IMG/VR virus record: IMGVR_UViG_3300024354_000042
Span: 1-34,560 of that record
Reading direction: 5' to 3' (one strand)
Origin: a virus
DNA length: 34,560 bases
The notes under the pieces were generated by a model. That model was not told the origin of the DNA. It saw nothing but the letters and a program-made list of their open reading frames with translations, and made no database searches. The position numbers and the translations under genes were made by a program. Of the stretch, positions 1 through 8,209 are shown piece after piece. Positions within the stretch are counted from its first letter, which is position 1, and each line of letters starts with the position of its first letter.

Positions 1-1
1 G

Positions 2-1393
2 GATAAATTTATAAAATTTGTCGAAAAAGTGTGGCCGACGTTCATTTCGGGGCGGCACCACAAAAGAATGGCTGAGGCGTTCGAAAGAGTGGCGCGCGGG
101 GAGTGTAAACGGCTGATTATTAACATGCCGCCACGTCATACCAAGTCAGAATTCGCTTCTTACCTGCTTCCGGCGTGGTTTTTGGGCAAATTTCCGCACA
201 AAAAGGTAATTCAAACGTCTCACACAGCCGAATTGGCTGTAGGCTTTGGTCGTAAGGTCCGTAACTTAGTTGATACGGATGTATACCATGAAATTTTCCC
301 CAAACTTGAGCTCCAAAGCGACTCAAAAGCCGCTGGACGATGGAACACCAGCAAAGGCGGTGACTATTTTGCGATTGGTGTGGGCGGTGCGGTGACGGGA
401 AAGGGTGCCGACCTGCTCATTATTGACGACCCGCACTCAGAACAAGAGGCTGCGATGGCCGCAGTCAACCCAGAGGTGTACGACAAGGTATACGAGTGGT
501 ATACATCAGGTCCGCGGCAGCGTCTGCAACCGGGTGGTGCGATTGTTATTGTGATGACGCGCTGGGCTCAGCGTGATTTGACAGGACAGGTGCTTAAAAA
601 TGCAGCGTTACGTGGTGAAACTGACTGGGAAGTCATTGAATTTCCTGCAATCTTGCCCTCGGGCAACCCGCTTTGGCCGGAGTTTTGGAGTCTGGGCGAA
701 CTTTCTGCGCTACGCGAAGAACTGCCTAACGCGAAGTGGCAAGCACAGTATCAACAGAACCCAGTGGGCAACGAGAGCGCTATTGTCAAACGTGATTGGT
801 GGCAGTGGTGGGAAGAGGAAGAGCCGCCCCGCTGCGAGTACATCCTCCAGACTTGGGACACTGCGTTCGAGAAACACCAACGCGCCGACTATTCTGCGGG
901 CACGACTTGGGGCATATTCACGCACCACAAAGACAACACGAAGAACATCATTCTGCTGAACACATATAAGAAGCGGGTGGAGTGGGTTGACTTGAAGCGA
1001 GATGTACTGCGTGAGTACAACGAGTACGAGCCTGATGGTCTGTTGATCGAGAAGAAAGCCACCGGGGCACCGCTGATCTATGAGCTCAGAGCGATGGGCA
1101 TACCCGTGCAGGAGTTTACGCCCAGCAAGGGACAGGATAAGATAGCGAGACTGAACTCAGTGTCTGACTTGATTGCATCGGGGAAGGTGTGGGTTCCACG
1201 CACGCGTTGGGCGGAAGAGTTGGTTGATGAGATTGGCGCGTTCCCCTCGGGCGAGCACGATGACTTGGTTGACGCGACGACTCTTGCGTTGATGCGATTC
1301 AGAGCTGGTGGGTTCCTCCGTCTGCCGATTGACGAGCCCGAAGAAGTTCAATGGTTCAAGAACTACCGCAAAGAGCGGTACTACACAGTGTAA
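2..1393 (+). CDS. terL: Terminase large subunit (5' end outside window)
   Basis: ATP-driven DNA-packaging motor and nuclease that docks on the portal. Counting from the GTG at 29, a Walker A-like motif NMPPRHTKSE lies at residues 32-41, Walker B LLIIDDP at 129-135 and a coupling-type VMTRW at 175-179. The RNase H-like nuclease carries D277 (QTWDTAFE), E341 (LLIEKKATG) and D411/D412 (GEHDDLVDA). The frame stays open upstream of the GTG to the window edge and reads DKFIKFVEKV before WPTF, a stretch that resembles terminase N-termini. The GTG is therefore probably an internal Val codon and the true start lies outside the window. No small terminase is visible; it may lie further upstream. Confidence 0.95.
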   Translation, partial: DKFIKFVEKVWPTFISGRHHKRMAEAFERVARGECKRLIINMPPRHTKSEFASYLLPAWFLGKFPHKKVIQTSHTAELAVGFGRKVRNLVDTDVYHEIFPKLELQSDSKAAGRWNTSKGGDYFAIGVGGAVTGKGADLLIIDDPHSEQEAAMAAVNPEVYDKVYEWYTSGPRQRLQPGGAIVIVMTRWAQRDLTGQVLKNAALRGETDWEVIEFPAILPSGNPLWPEFWSLGELSALREELPNAKWQAQYQQNPVGNESAIVKRDWWQWWEEEEPPRCEYILQTWDTAFEKHQRADYSAGTTWGIFTHHKDNTKNIILLNTYKKRVEWVDLKRDVLREYNEYEPDGLLIEKKATGAPLIYELRAMGIPVQEFTPSKGQDKIARLNSVSDLIASGKVWVPRTRWAEELVDEIGAFPSGEHDDLVDATTLALMRFRAGGFLRLPIDEPEEVQWFKNYRKERYYTV

Positions 1394-1402
1394 GGAAACA
1401 AT

Positions 1403-3886
1403 ATGGCAATGGACAAAGGCTTGTACGCCGCACCACAAGGCTTGGCAATCCTCACGGACGCCCCAGAGATTGAAGTCGAGCTGGAGCTTGAACCTACTGA
1501 AGAAGGTGAAGAATTAACAGAGGAAACCGAAGGCACTGCCGACGACTTTGATGCCAACCTCGCTGAGTTCATGGACGATGGCGTGCTCGACACACTGGGC
1601 AAGGACTTGGTTGAAGACTTCGACAAGGACGTTGGTGACCGCAAGGATTGGATTCAAACCTACGTTGATGGCCTGAAGTTGCTGGGCTTGAAGTACGAAG
1701 ATCGTACTGAGCCATGGCAAGGTGCTTGTGGTGTGTTCCACCCCATGTTGACCGAGAGCGTTGTGCGATTCCAGAGTGAGTCCATGATGGAGACGTTCCC
1801 AGCCATGGGTCCTGTCAAGACGCAAATCGTTGGTGCGATTGACTTGTTGCGTGAAGAAGCCGCCGCGCGCGTGCGTGATGACATGAACTACCAGCTCACC
1901 GAAGTGATGACTGAGTATCGTGCCGAGCACGAGAAGCTTTTGTGGTCCCTGCCACTCGCAGGTAGTGCGTTCAAGAAGGTGTACTACGACCCAAGCAAAG
2001 GTCGTCAAGTTGCTACGTTCATCCCCGCTGAAGACATCGTCGTGCCCTACGGCGCAAGTAATTTAGAGGACGCCGAGCGTGTTACGCACGTGATGCGTAA
2101 AACTAAAAATGAACTGACTAAGCTGCAACACGCTGGGTTCTATCGTGACTGTGATCTGGGTGACCCAGTCGTTGAGTTAGACGACATCGAGAAGCAGAAA
2201 GCTGAAGAGAACGGCATGAGTGCGATCCAAGATGATCGCTATCGTGTGCTTGAGATGCACGTGATGCTGGACTTGGAAGGGTTCGAGGACAAGGATGACA
2301 AGGGCGAAGAGACCGGTATCGCTCTGCCATACGTGGTGACAGTTGAAAAAGGCACAGGCAAGGTCTTGGCCATTCGGAGAAATTGGTATGAAGAAGACAC
2401 GCTCATGCTCAAACGACAGCATTTTGTGCATTACCAATACATTCCGGGGTTCGGTTTTTATGGATACGGACTCATTCACCTTATCGGTGGATATGCAAAA
2501 TCCGCGACGATGCTCATTCGTCAGCTCGTCGATGCTGGTACGCTCTCAAATCTCCCCGGAGGACTCAAATCTCGCGGCCTCAGAATTAAGGGCGACGATA
2601 CACCTATCCAACCCGGTGAGTTCCGCGACGTAGACGTGCCGAGTGGTTCGATCCGCGACAACATTCTCCCTCTGCCATACAAGGAACCAAGCCAAGTTCT
2701 GTTCACTCTGTTCAACCAGATCGTGACGGAAGGTCGTGCGTTTGCTTCGAGTGGTGATATGAGTGTGAGCGACATGAGCTCGCAAGCGCCGGTGGGCACA
2801 ACTCTGGCCCTCTTAGAACGTACCCTCAAAGTCATGTCCGCTGTGCAGGCGCGCTTGCACTTTGCGATGAAGCAGGAATTCAAACTGCTCAAGGTCATCA
2901 TCGCCGACTACTGCCCAGAAGAGTACAACTACGAGCCTGCGAACGGTGAACGTCAAGTTCGCAAGAGCGACTATGACATGGTGGACGTGATCCCAGTGAG
3001 CGACCCCAACGCCGCGACCATGGCGCAGAAAGTTGTTCAGTATCAAGCGGTTCTTCAGTTGGCACAAAGCGCCCCTCAGTTGTATGACCTGCCCTTGTTG
3101 CACCGTCAGATGATTGAAGTGTTGGGTGTGAAGAACGCCGCCAAGCTTGTGCCTGTGGACGAGGACGCTGTGCCGACCGACCCAGTGCAGGAGAACCAGA
3201 ACTTGTTGACTGGCAAGCCTGTGAAAGCGTTCATGGAGCAGAACCACCAAGCTCACTTAGGTGTGCACATGGCTGCGATGCAAGACCCCAAGATCATGCA
3301 GATGGTTGGTCAGAACCCACAAGCACAGGCGATCCAAGCCGCGGCTTTGGCGCACATCAACGAGCACATTGCCTTCGAGTACCGTCGTCAGATGGAGGAG
3401 AAGATGGGTATGGTGTTGCCGGGTGAGAAGGAGCAGAAGAACCTCACTCCAGAGCAAGCCGACCAGATCGCGATGGTGGCTGCACAAGCAGCGCAAGCTA
3501 TGCTCCAGCAGAACAAAGCGGAAGCTGCACAACAGCAAGCCGAGCAACAAATGCAGGACCCTGTGGTCCAGATGCAGATGCAAGAACTCCAGATCAAGCA
3601 GCAAGAGTTGGCACTCAAGCAGCAGAAACAACAGATCGACGCCGCGGCCAAGGCCGACCAGCTTCGCATCGAGGAGGAGCGCATCGCCGCACAGAAAGAA
3701 ATCGCAGCCATGCAGGTGGCTGCTACGGCTGCCGCAGCTAAAGACAAAGCACAGCGCCAGCAAGAAACTGAAGGTGTACGCATGGGCATCGACGCTGCTA
3801 AACATCGCGCTCAGATGGCCGTGCAACGGGCTGCTCAACAGAGCCGCCAACAACCGCAACCACCTAAGAAAAAGAAGGAAGACTAA
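1403..3886 (+). CDS. Portal protein (P22-like, with long helical C-terminus)
   Basis: Forms the dodecameric head vertex through which DNA enters and leaves. The 827 residues begin with a very acidic segment (about 20-50). A conserved portal body follows, containing WQGACGVFHPMLTES near 105-120 and PAEDIVVPYGA near 210. The last 150 residues are almost pure Gln/Ala/Lys/Glu helix (for example QQELALKQQKQQ) and end in a KKKKED tail. This layout resembles the P22 portal, whose C-terminal helices form a long barrel inside the head. The start is supported by AAGGA 5-6 bases upstream of the ATG, and the gene lies directly after terL. The family call rests on motif, length and position. Confidence 0.9.
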   Translation: MAMDKGLYAAPQGLAILTDAPEIEVELELEPTEEGEELTEETEGTADDFDANLAEFMDDGVLDTLGKDLVEDFDKDVGDRKDWIQTYVDGLKLLGLKYEDRTEPWQGACGVFHPMLTESVVRFQSESMMETFPAMGPVKTQIVGAIDLLREEAAARVRDDMNYQLTEVMTEYRAEHEKLLWSLPLAGSAFKKVYYDPSKGRQVATFIPAEDIVVPYGASNLEDAERVTHVMRKTKNELTKLQHAGFYRDCDLGDPVVELDDIEKQKAEENGMSAIQDDRYRVLEMHVMLDLEGFEDKDDKGEETGIALPYVVTVEKGTGKVLAIRRNWYEEDTLMLKRQHFVHYQYIPGFGFYGYGLIHLIGGYAKSATMLIRQLVDAGTLSNLPGGLKSRGLRIKGDDTPIQPGEFRDVDVPSGSIRDNILPLPYKEPSQVLFTLFNQIVTEGRAFASSGDMSVSDMSSQAPVGTTLALLERTLKVMSAVQARLHFAMKQEFKLLKVIIADYCPEEYNYEPANGERQVRKSDYDMVDVIPVSDPNAATMAQKVVQYQAVLQLAQSAPQLYDLPLLHRQMIEVLGVKNAAKLVPVDEDAVPTDPVQENQNLLTGKPVKAFMEQNHQAHLGVHMAAMQDPKIMQMVGQNPQAQAIQAAALAHINEHIAFEYRRQMEEKMGMVLPGEKEQKNLTPEQADQIAMVAAQAAQAMLQQNKAEAAQQQAEQQMQDPVVQMQMQELQIKQQELALKQQKQQIDAAAKADQLRIEEERIAAQKEIAAMQVAATAAAAKDKAQRQQETEGVRMGIDAAKHRAQMAVQRAAQQSRQQPQPPKKKKED

Positions 3887-4084
3887 TTGAACGACTACAA
3901 GCTGCTGAGCCACATCGTCCGGGAGATTGACAAACTCCGGGCCGATCAGCAAACCCACCTCTCAGGAGGCGGTGCCAAAAGTTTTGACGAGTATCGTCAT
4001 GTCACGGGTGTGATCCGGGGTCTCACACACGCTGAATCCATTGTCAAAGACCTTGTGCAAAGAATGGAGCAATCCGATGAGTGA
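3887..4084 (+). CDS. Small conserved helical protein, function unknown
   Basis: A 65-residue, charged, probably helical protein. It starts with TTG immediately after the portal stop codon. The portal's last codons (AAGAAGGAAGAC) supply the Shine-Dalgarno, so translation is probably coupled to the portal. Motifs include KLLSHIVREIDKLRADQ and a C-terminal VKDLVQRMEQ. Similar short proteins sit after the portal in aquatic podoviruses, but I know of no assigned function. It could be a head-assembly accessory factor. The TTG start is the weakest part of the call, since no ATG is available until close to the C-terminus. Confidence 0.7.
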   Translation: MNDYKLLSHIVREIDKLRADQQTHLSGGGAKSFDEYRHVTGVIRGLTHAESIVKDLVQRMEQSDE

Positions 4085-4487
4085 GTTTGATGTTTCCGCC
4101 GTGGACCTATCCGGCGTGCTGAATAGAAGCAACGAAGAGAAAGCGAAGCAACTGCCCGACCCCAAAACGTTCCACTTGCTCTGCGTGGTGCCAGAGGCGA
4201 TGGAGCAGTATGCCGACAGTGAGATTGGTATTGTCAAGTCAAGCGGTGACATCTGGCGTGAGGAAATGCTCACACCGGTGCTGTTCGTCGTGAAGCTTGG
4301 CCCTGACTGTTACAAAGACCCGACCCGCTTTCCCAGCGGTCCGTCGTGCAAGGAAGGTGACTTTGTCATCGTCCGCCCCAATTCAGGCACCCGCCTGAAA
4401 ATCCATGGCCGTGAGTTCCGCATCTTGAATGACGACTCAGTTGAGGCTGTGGTTGAAGACCCCCGTGGTATCACACGTGCATCGTAA
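4077..4487 (+). CDS. GroES-like co-chaperonin
   Basis: A 136-residue protein with a GroES (Cpn10) pattern. A strand HLLCVVPE is followed by a loop EIGIVKSSGDIWREE that matches the GroES mobile loop in position. After it come VLFVVKLGPDCYKDP, the KEGDFVIV strand (GroES has VGDIVIF), GTRLKIHGREFRIL and DDSVEAVVEDP (GroES ends SDILAIVEA). GroES caps GroEL; phage versions such as T4 gp31 retune the host chaperonin to fold the capsid protein. The ATG at 4077 overlaps the previous gene by 8 bases and has GGAG 6 bases upstream. An in-frame upstream start at 4041 has no comparable site. The place between portal and scaffold suggests a role in capsid folding (inference). No GroEL partner is in the window. 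Confidence 0.85.
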   Translation: MSEFDVSAVDLSGVLNRSNEEKAKQLPDPKTFHLLCVVPEAMEQYADSEIGIVKSSGDIWREEMLTPVLFVVKLGPDCYKDPTRFPSGPSCKEGDFVIVRPNSGTRLKIHGREFRILNDDSVEAVVEDPRGITRAS

Positions 4488-4497
4488 GGAGTAATAC

Positions 4498-5502
4498 ATG
4501 CCATTGCCAAAGTTTGAAGGCGACGAATTCGAGTTTCCCGACGAGAAAGAAGCCAAGGAAAAGAAGCAGGCCGCTGCTGAAGACGATTTCTCATTTGAAA
4601 TCGAAGACGACACACCTGAAGAGGACCGTGGCCGCAAAGCTGCGCCCCCTCCAGAGGACCCAACCGAAGACGAGCTAGCCTCGTACGACGAGAAGGTTCA
4701 GTCGCGTATCAAGAAATTCACCCGTGGGTACCACGACGAGCGCCGCGCCAAGGAAGAAGCCTTGCGTGAGCGTCAAGCCGCTGAAGCCTACGCCAAGCAA
4801 ATTCTTGAAGAGAACAAACGCCTCCAACAGCAACTTGCTACTGGTAGTCAAGCGTACATTGAGCAGTCCAAATCGACCGCTGAGATTGAGCTGGGCGCCG
4901 CCAAGAAGAAGTACAAAGAGGCCTATGAAGCAGGTGACGTTGACGCTCTCGCCGACGCACAAGCCGAGATTGCGCGTGCTACGCTGAAAGTCGAGAAGGC
5001 CCAAGGCTTGAAGCCAATCGAGGTGGAAGAGAAGGATGACTTCAAACCTGCCGCCGAAGAATCCGCACAACCTAAGCTGGCTCCACGCACACAAAAGTGG
5101 ATTGAAACCAACAGCGACTGGTACGGAGTTGACGACGAGATGACTATGACTGCGTTAGGGCTTGACAAAAAGCTCGCGAGGCAGTATGGTCCTGACTATG
5201 TAGGTACAAAAGAGTACTTCGACACCATCGACAAAACGATGCGCAAAAGATTTCCTGAGCATTTTGAAGATGCTCAGAGCCATGAGGAAGACGAAGATCC
5301 TCCAAAAAGATCGTCAGAACCGGCAGATGAGGAAACTCCCCGCCGTGCAACAAAACCCGCTAATGTTGTGGCTCCGGCCTCACGTAGCACCCCGCCTAAC
5401 CGTGTTCGGTTGAAGGCATCCGAAGCTGCGATTGCTCGCAGACTTGGGGTTCCTTTGGAACAGTACGCGAAACAGGTTGCTTTGCTTAGAAAAGGTGAAT
5501 AA
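4498..5502 (+). CDS. Head scaffolding protein (probable)
   Basis: A 334-residue, highly charged, low-hydrophobicity protein. It has an acidic N-terminus (residues 1-60), a long coiled-coil segment (about 75-180, for example EENKRLQQQLA), a short conserved island near KWIETNSDWYGVDDEMT, an acidic/Pro linker, and a basic C-terminal helical motif KASEAAIARRLGVPLEQYAK. This composition and the place just upstream of the head proteins are typical of scaffolds, which use a short basic C-terminal helix pair to bind the coat protein. AAGGAG lies 6-7 bases before the ATG. The role is inferred from architecture and order, not from a specific signature. Confidence 0.75.
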   Translation: MPLPKFEGDEFEFPDEKEAKEKKQAAAEDDFSFEIEDDTPEEDRGRKAAPPPEDPTEDELASYDEKVQSRIKKFTRGYHDERRAKEEALRERQAAEAYAKQILEENKRLQQQLATGSQAYIEQSKSTAEIELGAAKKKYKEAYEAGDVDALADAQAEIARATLKVEKAQGLKPIEVEEKDDFKPAAEESAQPKLAPRTQKWIETNSDWYGVDDEMTMTALGLDKKLARQYGPDYVGTKEYFDTIDKTMRKRFPEHFEDAQSHEEDEDPPKRSSEPADEETPRRATKPANVVAPASRSTPPNRVRLKASEAAIARRLGVPLEQYAKQVALLRKGE

Positions 5503-5504
5503 GA

Positions 5505-5978
5505 ATGGAAAACGTAACTAAGGCCGAAAAAGGTCAAAACCGTTTGGCTCGTGAGTTGGATACCCGTCAAGTGATGCAGCGCCCAGAAGCGTGGCGTCCT
5601 CCCGAGGTTCTCCCAAGTCCCGATCCTCGTGATGGTTGGTCACACCGTTGGGTGCGTACCGCTACCATGGGGGCAGCCGACCCATCTAACATTTCTTCTA
5701 AGCTTCGCGAAGGATACGAGCCCTGCAAAGCAGAGGACTATCCCGAGCTCATGATGCACGCCACCACAGAAGGTCGCTTTAAAGGCAACATTGAAGTGGG
5801 CGGACTGTTGCTCTGCCGTATTCCGGCTGAGTTCTTGCAACAACGGGCAGCGTACTACGCTAACCAGAACAAGGCTCAAATGGACTCAGTGGACAACAAC
5901 TTTCTTCGTGATAGTGATCCGCGGATGCCTCTTTTCTCTGAGAAGAAGTCCAAAGTCACTTTCGGTTCTGGTAATTAA
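5505..5978 (+). CDS. Conserved head-region protein, function unknown
   Basis: A 157-residue protein rich in Trp, Pro and Arg, with a striking conserved-looking core WRPPEVLPSPDPRDGWSHRW (residues 26-45). It also has a module EGRFKGNIEVGGLLLCRIP and a C-terminal DNNFLRDSDPRMPLF. Proteins with this pattern recur between scaffold and capsid genes in uncultured aquatic phages. I know of no structure or function. The location suggests a minor head component or assembly factor. No signal peptide or membrane segment is present. The ATG follows the scaffold stop codon after two bases, so translation is probably coupled. Confidence 0.7.
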   Translation: MENVTKAEKGQNRLARELDTRQVMQRPEAWRPPEVLPSPDPRDGWSHRWVRTATMGAADPSNISSKLREGYEPCKAEDYPELMMHATTEGRFKGNIEVGGLLLCRIPAEFLQQRAAYYANQNKAQMDSVDNNFLRDSDPRMPLFSEKKSKVTFGSGN

Positions 5979-5993
5979 ATTTTGGAGTCCTAA

Positions 5994-6590
5994 ATGGCAT
6001 ACCCTACCGTTTCGGCACCTTATGGCCTGAAGCCTGTCAATTCGATTGACGGCAAGCCATACGCTGGTGCCTTCCGTCAGATTCCTGTTGCCGCTGGTTT
6101 TGGCACCGCTATTTTCAATGGCGATGTGGTTGAGATCAACAGCGACGGTTATCTTGTTAAAGCAACTTCTACCAACGCCGCTACACCCGTGGGTGTCTGC
6201 ATGGGCGGTCAGTACGTGAACTCTAACGGTCAAACCGTGCAAGGTCAGTACATCCCCGCTTTGGCGTCTACCGCTTCCAACTTGGCTTACGCCTACGTTG
6301 TGGATGACCAACAAGCTTTGTTCAAAGTGGCTGTCGTGACTAGCGGCACTACCATGGGCACTGCCGGTCGCACTGTTGTGGGTTCTAACCTGCCTCTGGT
6401 GTTGAACGCTGGTTCTACCACTACTGGTGATTCCGCTGTTGGTGTGACATTGACCGGTGCTGGCACTACTGCCACCATCCCAATGCGTGTTATCGACGTG
6501 GTTCCCGAGACCGCAACCGCCGCTGACACTTACACCGAGTTGTTGGTGAAGATCAACACCCACCAGTACAACAGCACCACCGGTGTTTAA
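5994..6590 (+). CDS. Probable capsid decoration/head protein
   Basis: A 198-residue protein rich in beta strand, Gly and Thr. It starts with AYPTVSAPYGLKPVN and continues with a strand-rich core (GTAIFNGDVVEINSDGYLVK, PVGVCMGG). It has no helices of note, no Cys cluster and no membrane segment. Its position immediately before the major capsid gene, with its own GGAG site, fits a small decoration or stabilising protein made in high copy. This N-terminus is familiar from aquatic phage head modules. I cannot assign it to the lambda gpD or phage L families from sequence alone. Confidence 0.65.
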   Translation: MAYPTVSAPYGLKPVNSIDGKPYAGAFRQIPVAAGFGTAIFNGDVVEINSDGYLVKATSTNAATPVGVCMGGQYVNSNGQTVQGQYIPALASTASNLAYAYVVDDQQALFKVAVVTSGTTMGTAGRTVVGSNLPLVLNAGSTTTGDSAVGVTLTGAGTTATIPMRVIDVVPETATAADTYTELLVKINTHQYNSTTGV

Positions 6591-6600
6591 GGAGTAAAAA

Positions 6601-7509
6601 ATGGCTATTTCACGCGCACAGTTACTTAAAGAACTGCTCCCCGGCTTGAACGCTTTGTTCGGCATGGAATACGCTCGCTACGGCGAAGAGCACAAAGAAA
6701 TCTACGAAACAGAGACATCTGAGCGTAGCTTCGAAGAAGAAACCAAACTGTCTGGTTTCTCTGCTGCTCCCGTCAAGAACGAAGGTTCAGCGATCCAGTA
6801 TGACAACGCACAAGAAGCATGGTCAACTCGCTACAACCACGAGACTATCGCCCTCGGTTTCTCCATCACTGAAGAAGCTGTGGAAGATAACTTGTACGAC
6901 AGCTTGTCTGCCCGCTACACCAAGTCTTTGGCTCGCGCCATGGCTTACACCAAGCAAGTCAAGGCTGCTTCAGTTTTGAACAACGGCTTCAGCGCTAGCT
7001 ACCCCGGTGGCGACGGCGTTGCTTTGTTCAGCACTGCTCACCCCTTGATCTCTGGTGGCACCAACAGCAACACTCCTTCTACCCAAGTTGACCTGAACGA
7101 GACTTCTTTGGAAGCCGCCGTGATCCAGATCGCTGCTTGGACTGATGAACGTGGTCTGTTGATCGCTGCTAAACCCAAGAAATTGGTTGTGCCCCCAGCA
7201 TTGATGTTCACTGCTAAGCGTTTGTTGGACACCGAACTCCGCGTGTCTACTGCTGACAACGACATCAACGCTATCAAGCAAATGGGTGCAATTCCTGAAG
7301 GCTACACCGTCAACCACTTCTTGACCGACAGCAATGCTTGGTTCTTGACTACAGACGTGCCTAACGGTATGAAGCACTTCGTTCGTACTCCCTTGCAGAA
7401 CAGCATGGACGGTGACTTTGACACCGGCAACGTGCGCTACAAGGCTCGCGAGCGTTACAGCTTCGGTTGGTCTGATCCCCTCGGTATGTGGGGTTCTTCA
7501 GGCTCCTAA
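6601..7509 (+). CDS. Major capsid protein (Mu gpT-like, HK97 fold)
   Basis: A 302-residue coat protein. Signals are an N-terminal helical region (RAQLLKELLPGLNALFGMEY), the E-loop-like segment around GFSAAPVKNEGSAIQYDNAQ, a spine-helix region NLYDSLSARYTKSLARAMAYT, the motif LFSTAHPLISGGT, PKKLVVPPALMFTAKRLL, and a C-terminal RYKARERYSFGWSDP. This resembles the Mu gpT-type major head protein family. It has a strong site (AAGGAG) and is the last gene before a Rho-independent terminator, fitting high expression. No head-maturation protease is encoded nearby, and the protein lacks a long N-terminal delta domain. Confidence 0.92.
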   Translation: MAISRAQLLKELLPGLNALFGMEYARYGEEHKEIYETETSERSFEEETKLSGFSAAPVKNEGSAIQYDNAQEAWSTRYNHETIALGFSITEEAVEDNLYDSLSARYTKSLARAMAYTKQVKAASVLNNGFSASYPGGDGVALFSTAHPLISGGTNSNTPSTQVDLNETSLEAAVIQIAAWTDERGLLIAAKPKKLVVPPALMFTAKRLLDTELRVSTADNDINAIKQMGAIPEGYTVNHFLTDSNAWFLTTDVPNGMKHFVRTPLQNSMDGDFDTGNVRYKARERYSFGWSDPLGMWGSSGS

Positions 7510-7518
7510 GCCAACTAA

Positions 7519-7548
7519 GAAAAGCTCCTTCGGGGGCTTTTCTTTTTT
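7519..7548 (+). terminator. Rho-independent terminator after the capsid gene
   Basis: A 10-bp stem pairs 7519-7528 (GAAAAGCTCC) with 7533-7542 (GGGGCTTTTC), with a single G-U pair. It is closed by a TTCG tetraloop at 7529-7532 and followed by six T at 7543-7548. It sits 10 bases after the MCP stop codon, and I found no other clear terminator in the window. It should end or thin the head-gene transcript. Confidence 0.93.
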
Positions 7549-7656
7549 CTAATTTCGTGTATATTCAACACATCCCCGGGGTCCCCGGTGTATCTGACTA
7601 GTCCCGGCTAGACGACATGCAGACAGATACGCCTAACTTGCATGTAAGGAAAAGAC
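7549..7656 (+). promoter_or_regulatory. Structured leader between terminator and next gene
   Basis: This is the largest stretch without a gene. It holds two perfect 7-bp inverted repeats: GTATCTG at 7590-7596 pairs with CAGATAC at 7624-7630, and ACATGCA at 7615-7621 pairs with TGCATGT at 7639-7645. Together they have H-type pseudoknot topology. The second stem ends right at the AAGGA ribosome site (7646-7650) of the next gene. A CTAG/CTAG mini-hairpin (7598-7601, 7608-7611) lies inside. A -10-like TATATT (7560-7565) is present but has no credible -35. A promoter here is plausible because of the terminator just upstream, but it is not shown. Confidence 0.4.
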
Positions 7657-8196
7657 ATGGCACGCACTACATTCCAAGGCCCAGTTCGTTCTTTGGGCGG
7701 CATTTACCAACAAGGTCCCGAAGCTGTTGTTGCAATCACAGCTAGCACCACATTGAACCCCGTGTCACACGGCGGTCGTATCCTCACTGTTGGCGGCTCT
7801 TTGGCCTCTACTTTGACAATCACTTTGCCTGCGATCAATACCAGCGCAAACCCCTCTTCTTCTGGCCCCGGTCAAGACCCCAACACCCTGAACAACGAAG
7901 GTGTTGTGTACACCATCTGGGTGCCCACCACTATCTCTACCAGCTCTTTGAAGATTGGTACAAACGGCACCGACAAGTTTGTTGGCACCATCTTGGGTGT
8001 GGACACTGACAGCTCTAACGCTTTGGTTGCCTACACTGCTGGCTCTACCAACGACTTCATCAACTTCAACGGTACTACCACCGGTGGCGTTGCTGGTACT
8101 TGGGTCGAGATCGTTGCAATCGCTGCAAACAAATATGTGGTGAACGGTATCGCTTTGGGTTCTGGCACTGTCGCAACTCCATTTGCTGACGCCTAA
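7657..8196 (+). CDS. Beta-rich virion protein, probably head-associated
   Basis: A 179-residue Ser/Thr/Gly-rich beta protein. It starts ARTTFQGPVRSLGGIYQQGP and continues with alternating short strands (STLTITLP, YTIWVP, GTWVEIVAIAANKYVV). It has no catalytic motif, no Cys and no membrane segment. The strong site AAGGA is 6 bases before the ATG, and the gene is first in the transcript after the MCP terminator. Composition and place suggest an abundant structural protein, such as a second decoration protein, but this is inference. Confidence 0.6.
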   Translation: MARTTFQGPVRSLGGIYQQGPEAVVAITASTTLNPVSHGGRILTVGGSLASTLTITLPAINTSANPSSSGPGQDPNTLNNEGVVYTIWVPTTISTSSLKIGTNGTDKFVGTILGVDTDSSNALVAYTAGSTNDFINFNGTTTGGVAGTWVEIVAIAANKYVVNGIALGSGTVATPFADA

Positions 8197-8209
8197 TTAG
8201 GAGGTCTTC

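Noticed and set aside
29-1393. GTG at 29 as the start of the terminase gene
   Set aside because: The frame is open upstream and reads terminase-like residues (DKFIKFVEKV), so the gene enters from outside the window.
3257-3958. 233-codon open frame on the - strand
   Set aside because: It is the shadow of the Gln/Ala-rich portal C-terminus; its Leu/His-rich translation is typical of antisense Gln codons.
5886-6665. 259-codon open frame on the - strand
   Set aside because: It spans the decoration gene and its flanks; its translation is Val/Ser/Gly shadow with no domain or ribosome site.
7560-7565. TATATT as a sigma-70 -10 element
   Set aside because: The -35 position falls in the terminator stem and has no TTGACA-like sequence, so it is mentioned only as a possibility.
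7571-7590. CCGGGG/CCCCGG inverted repeat as a second terminator
   Set aside because: The loop would be one base and no T-run follows.
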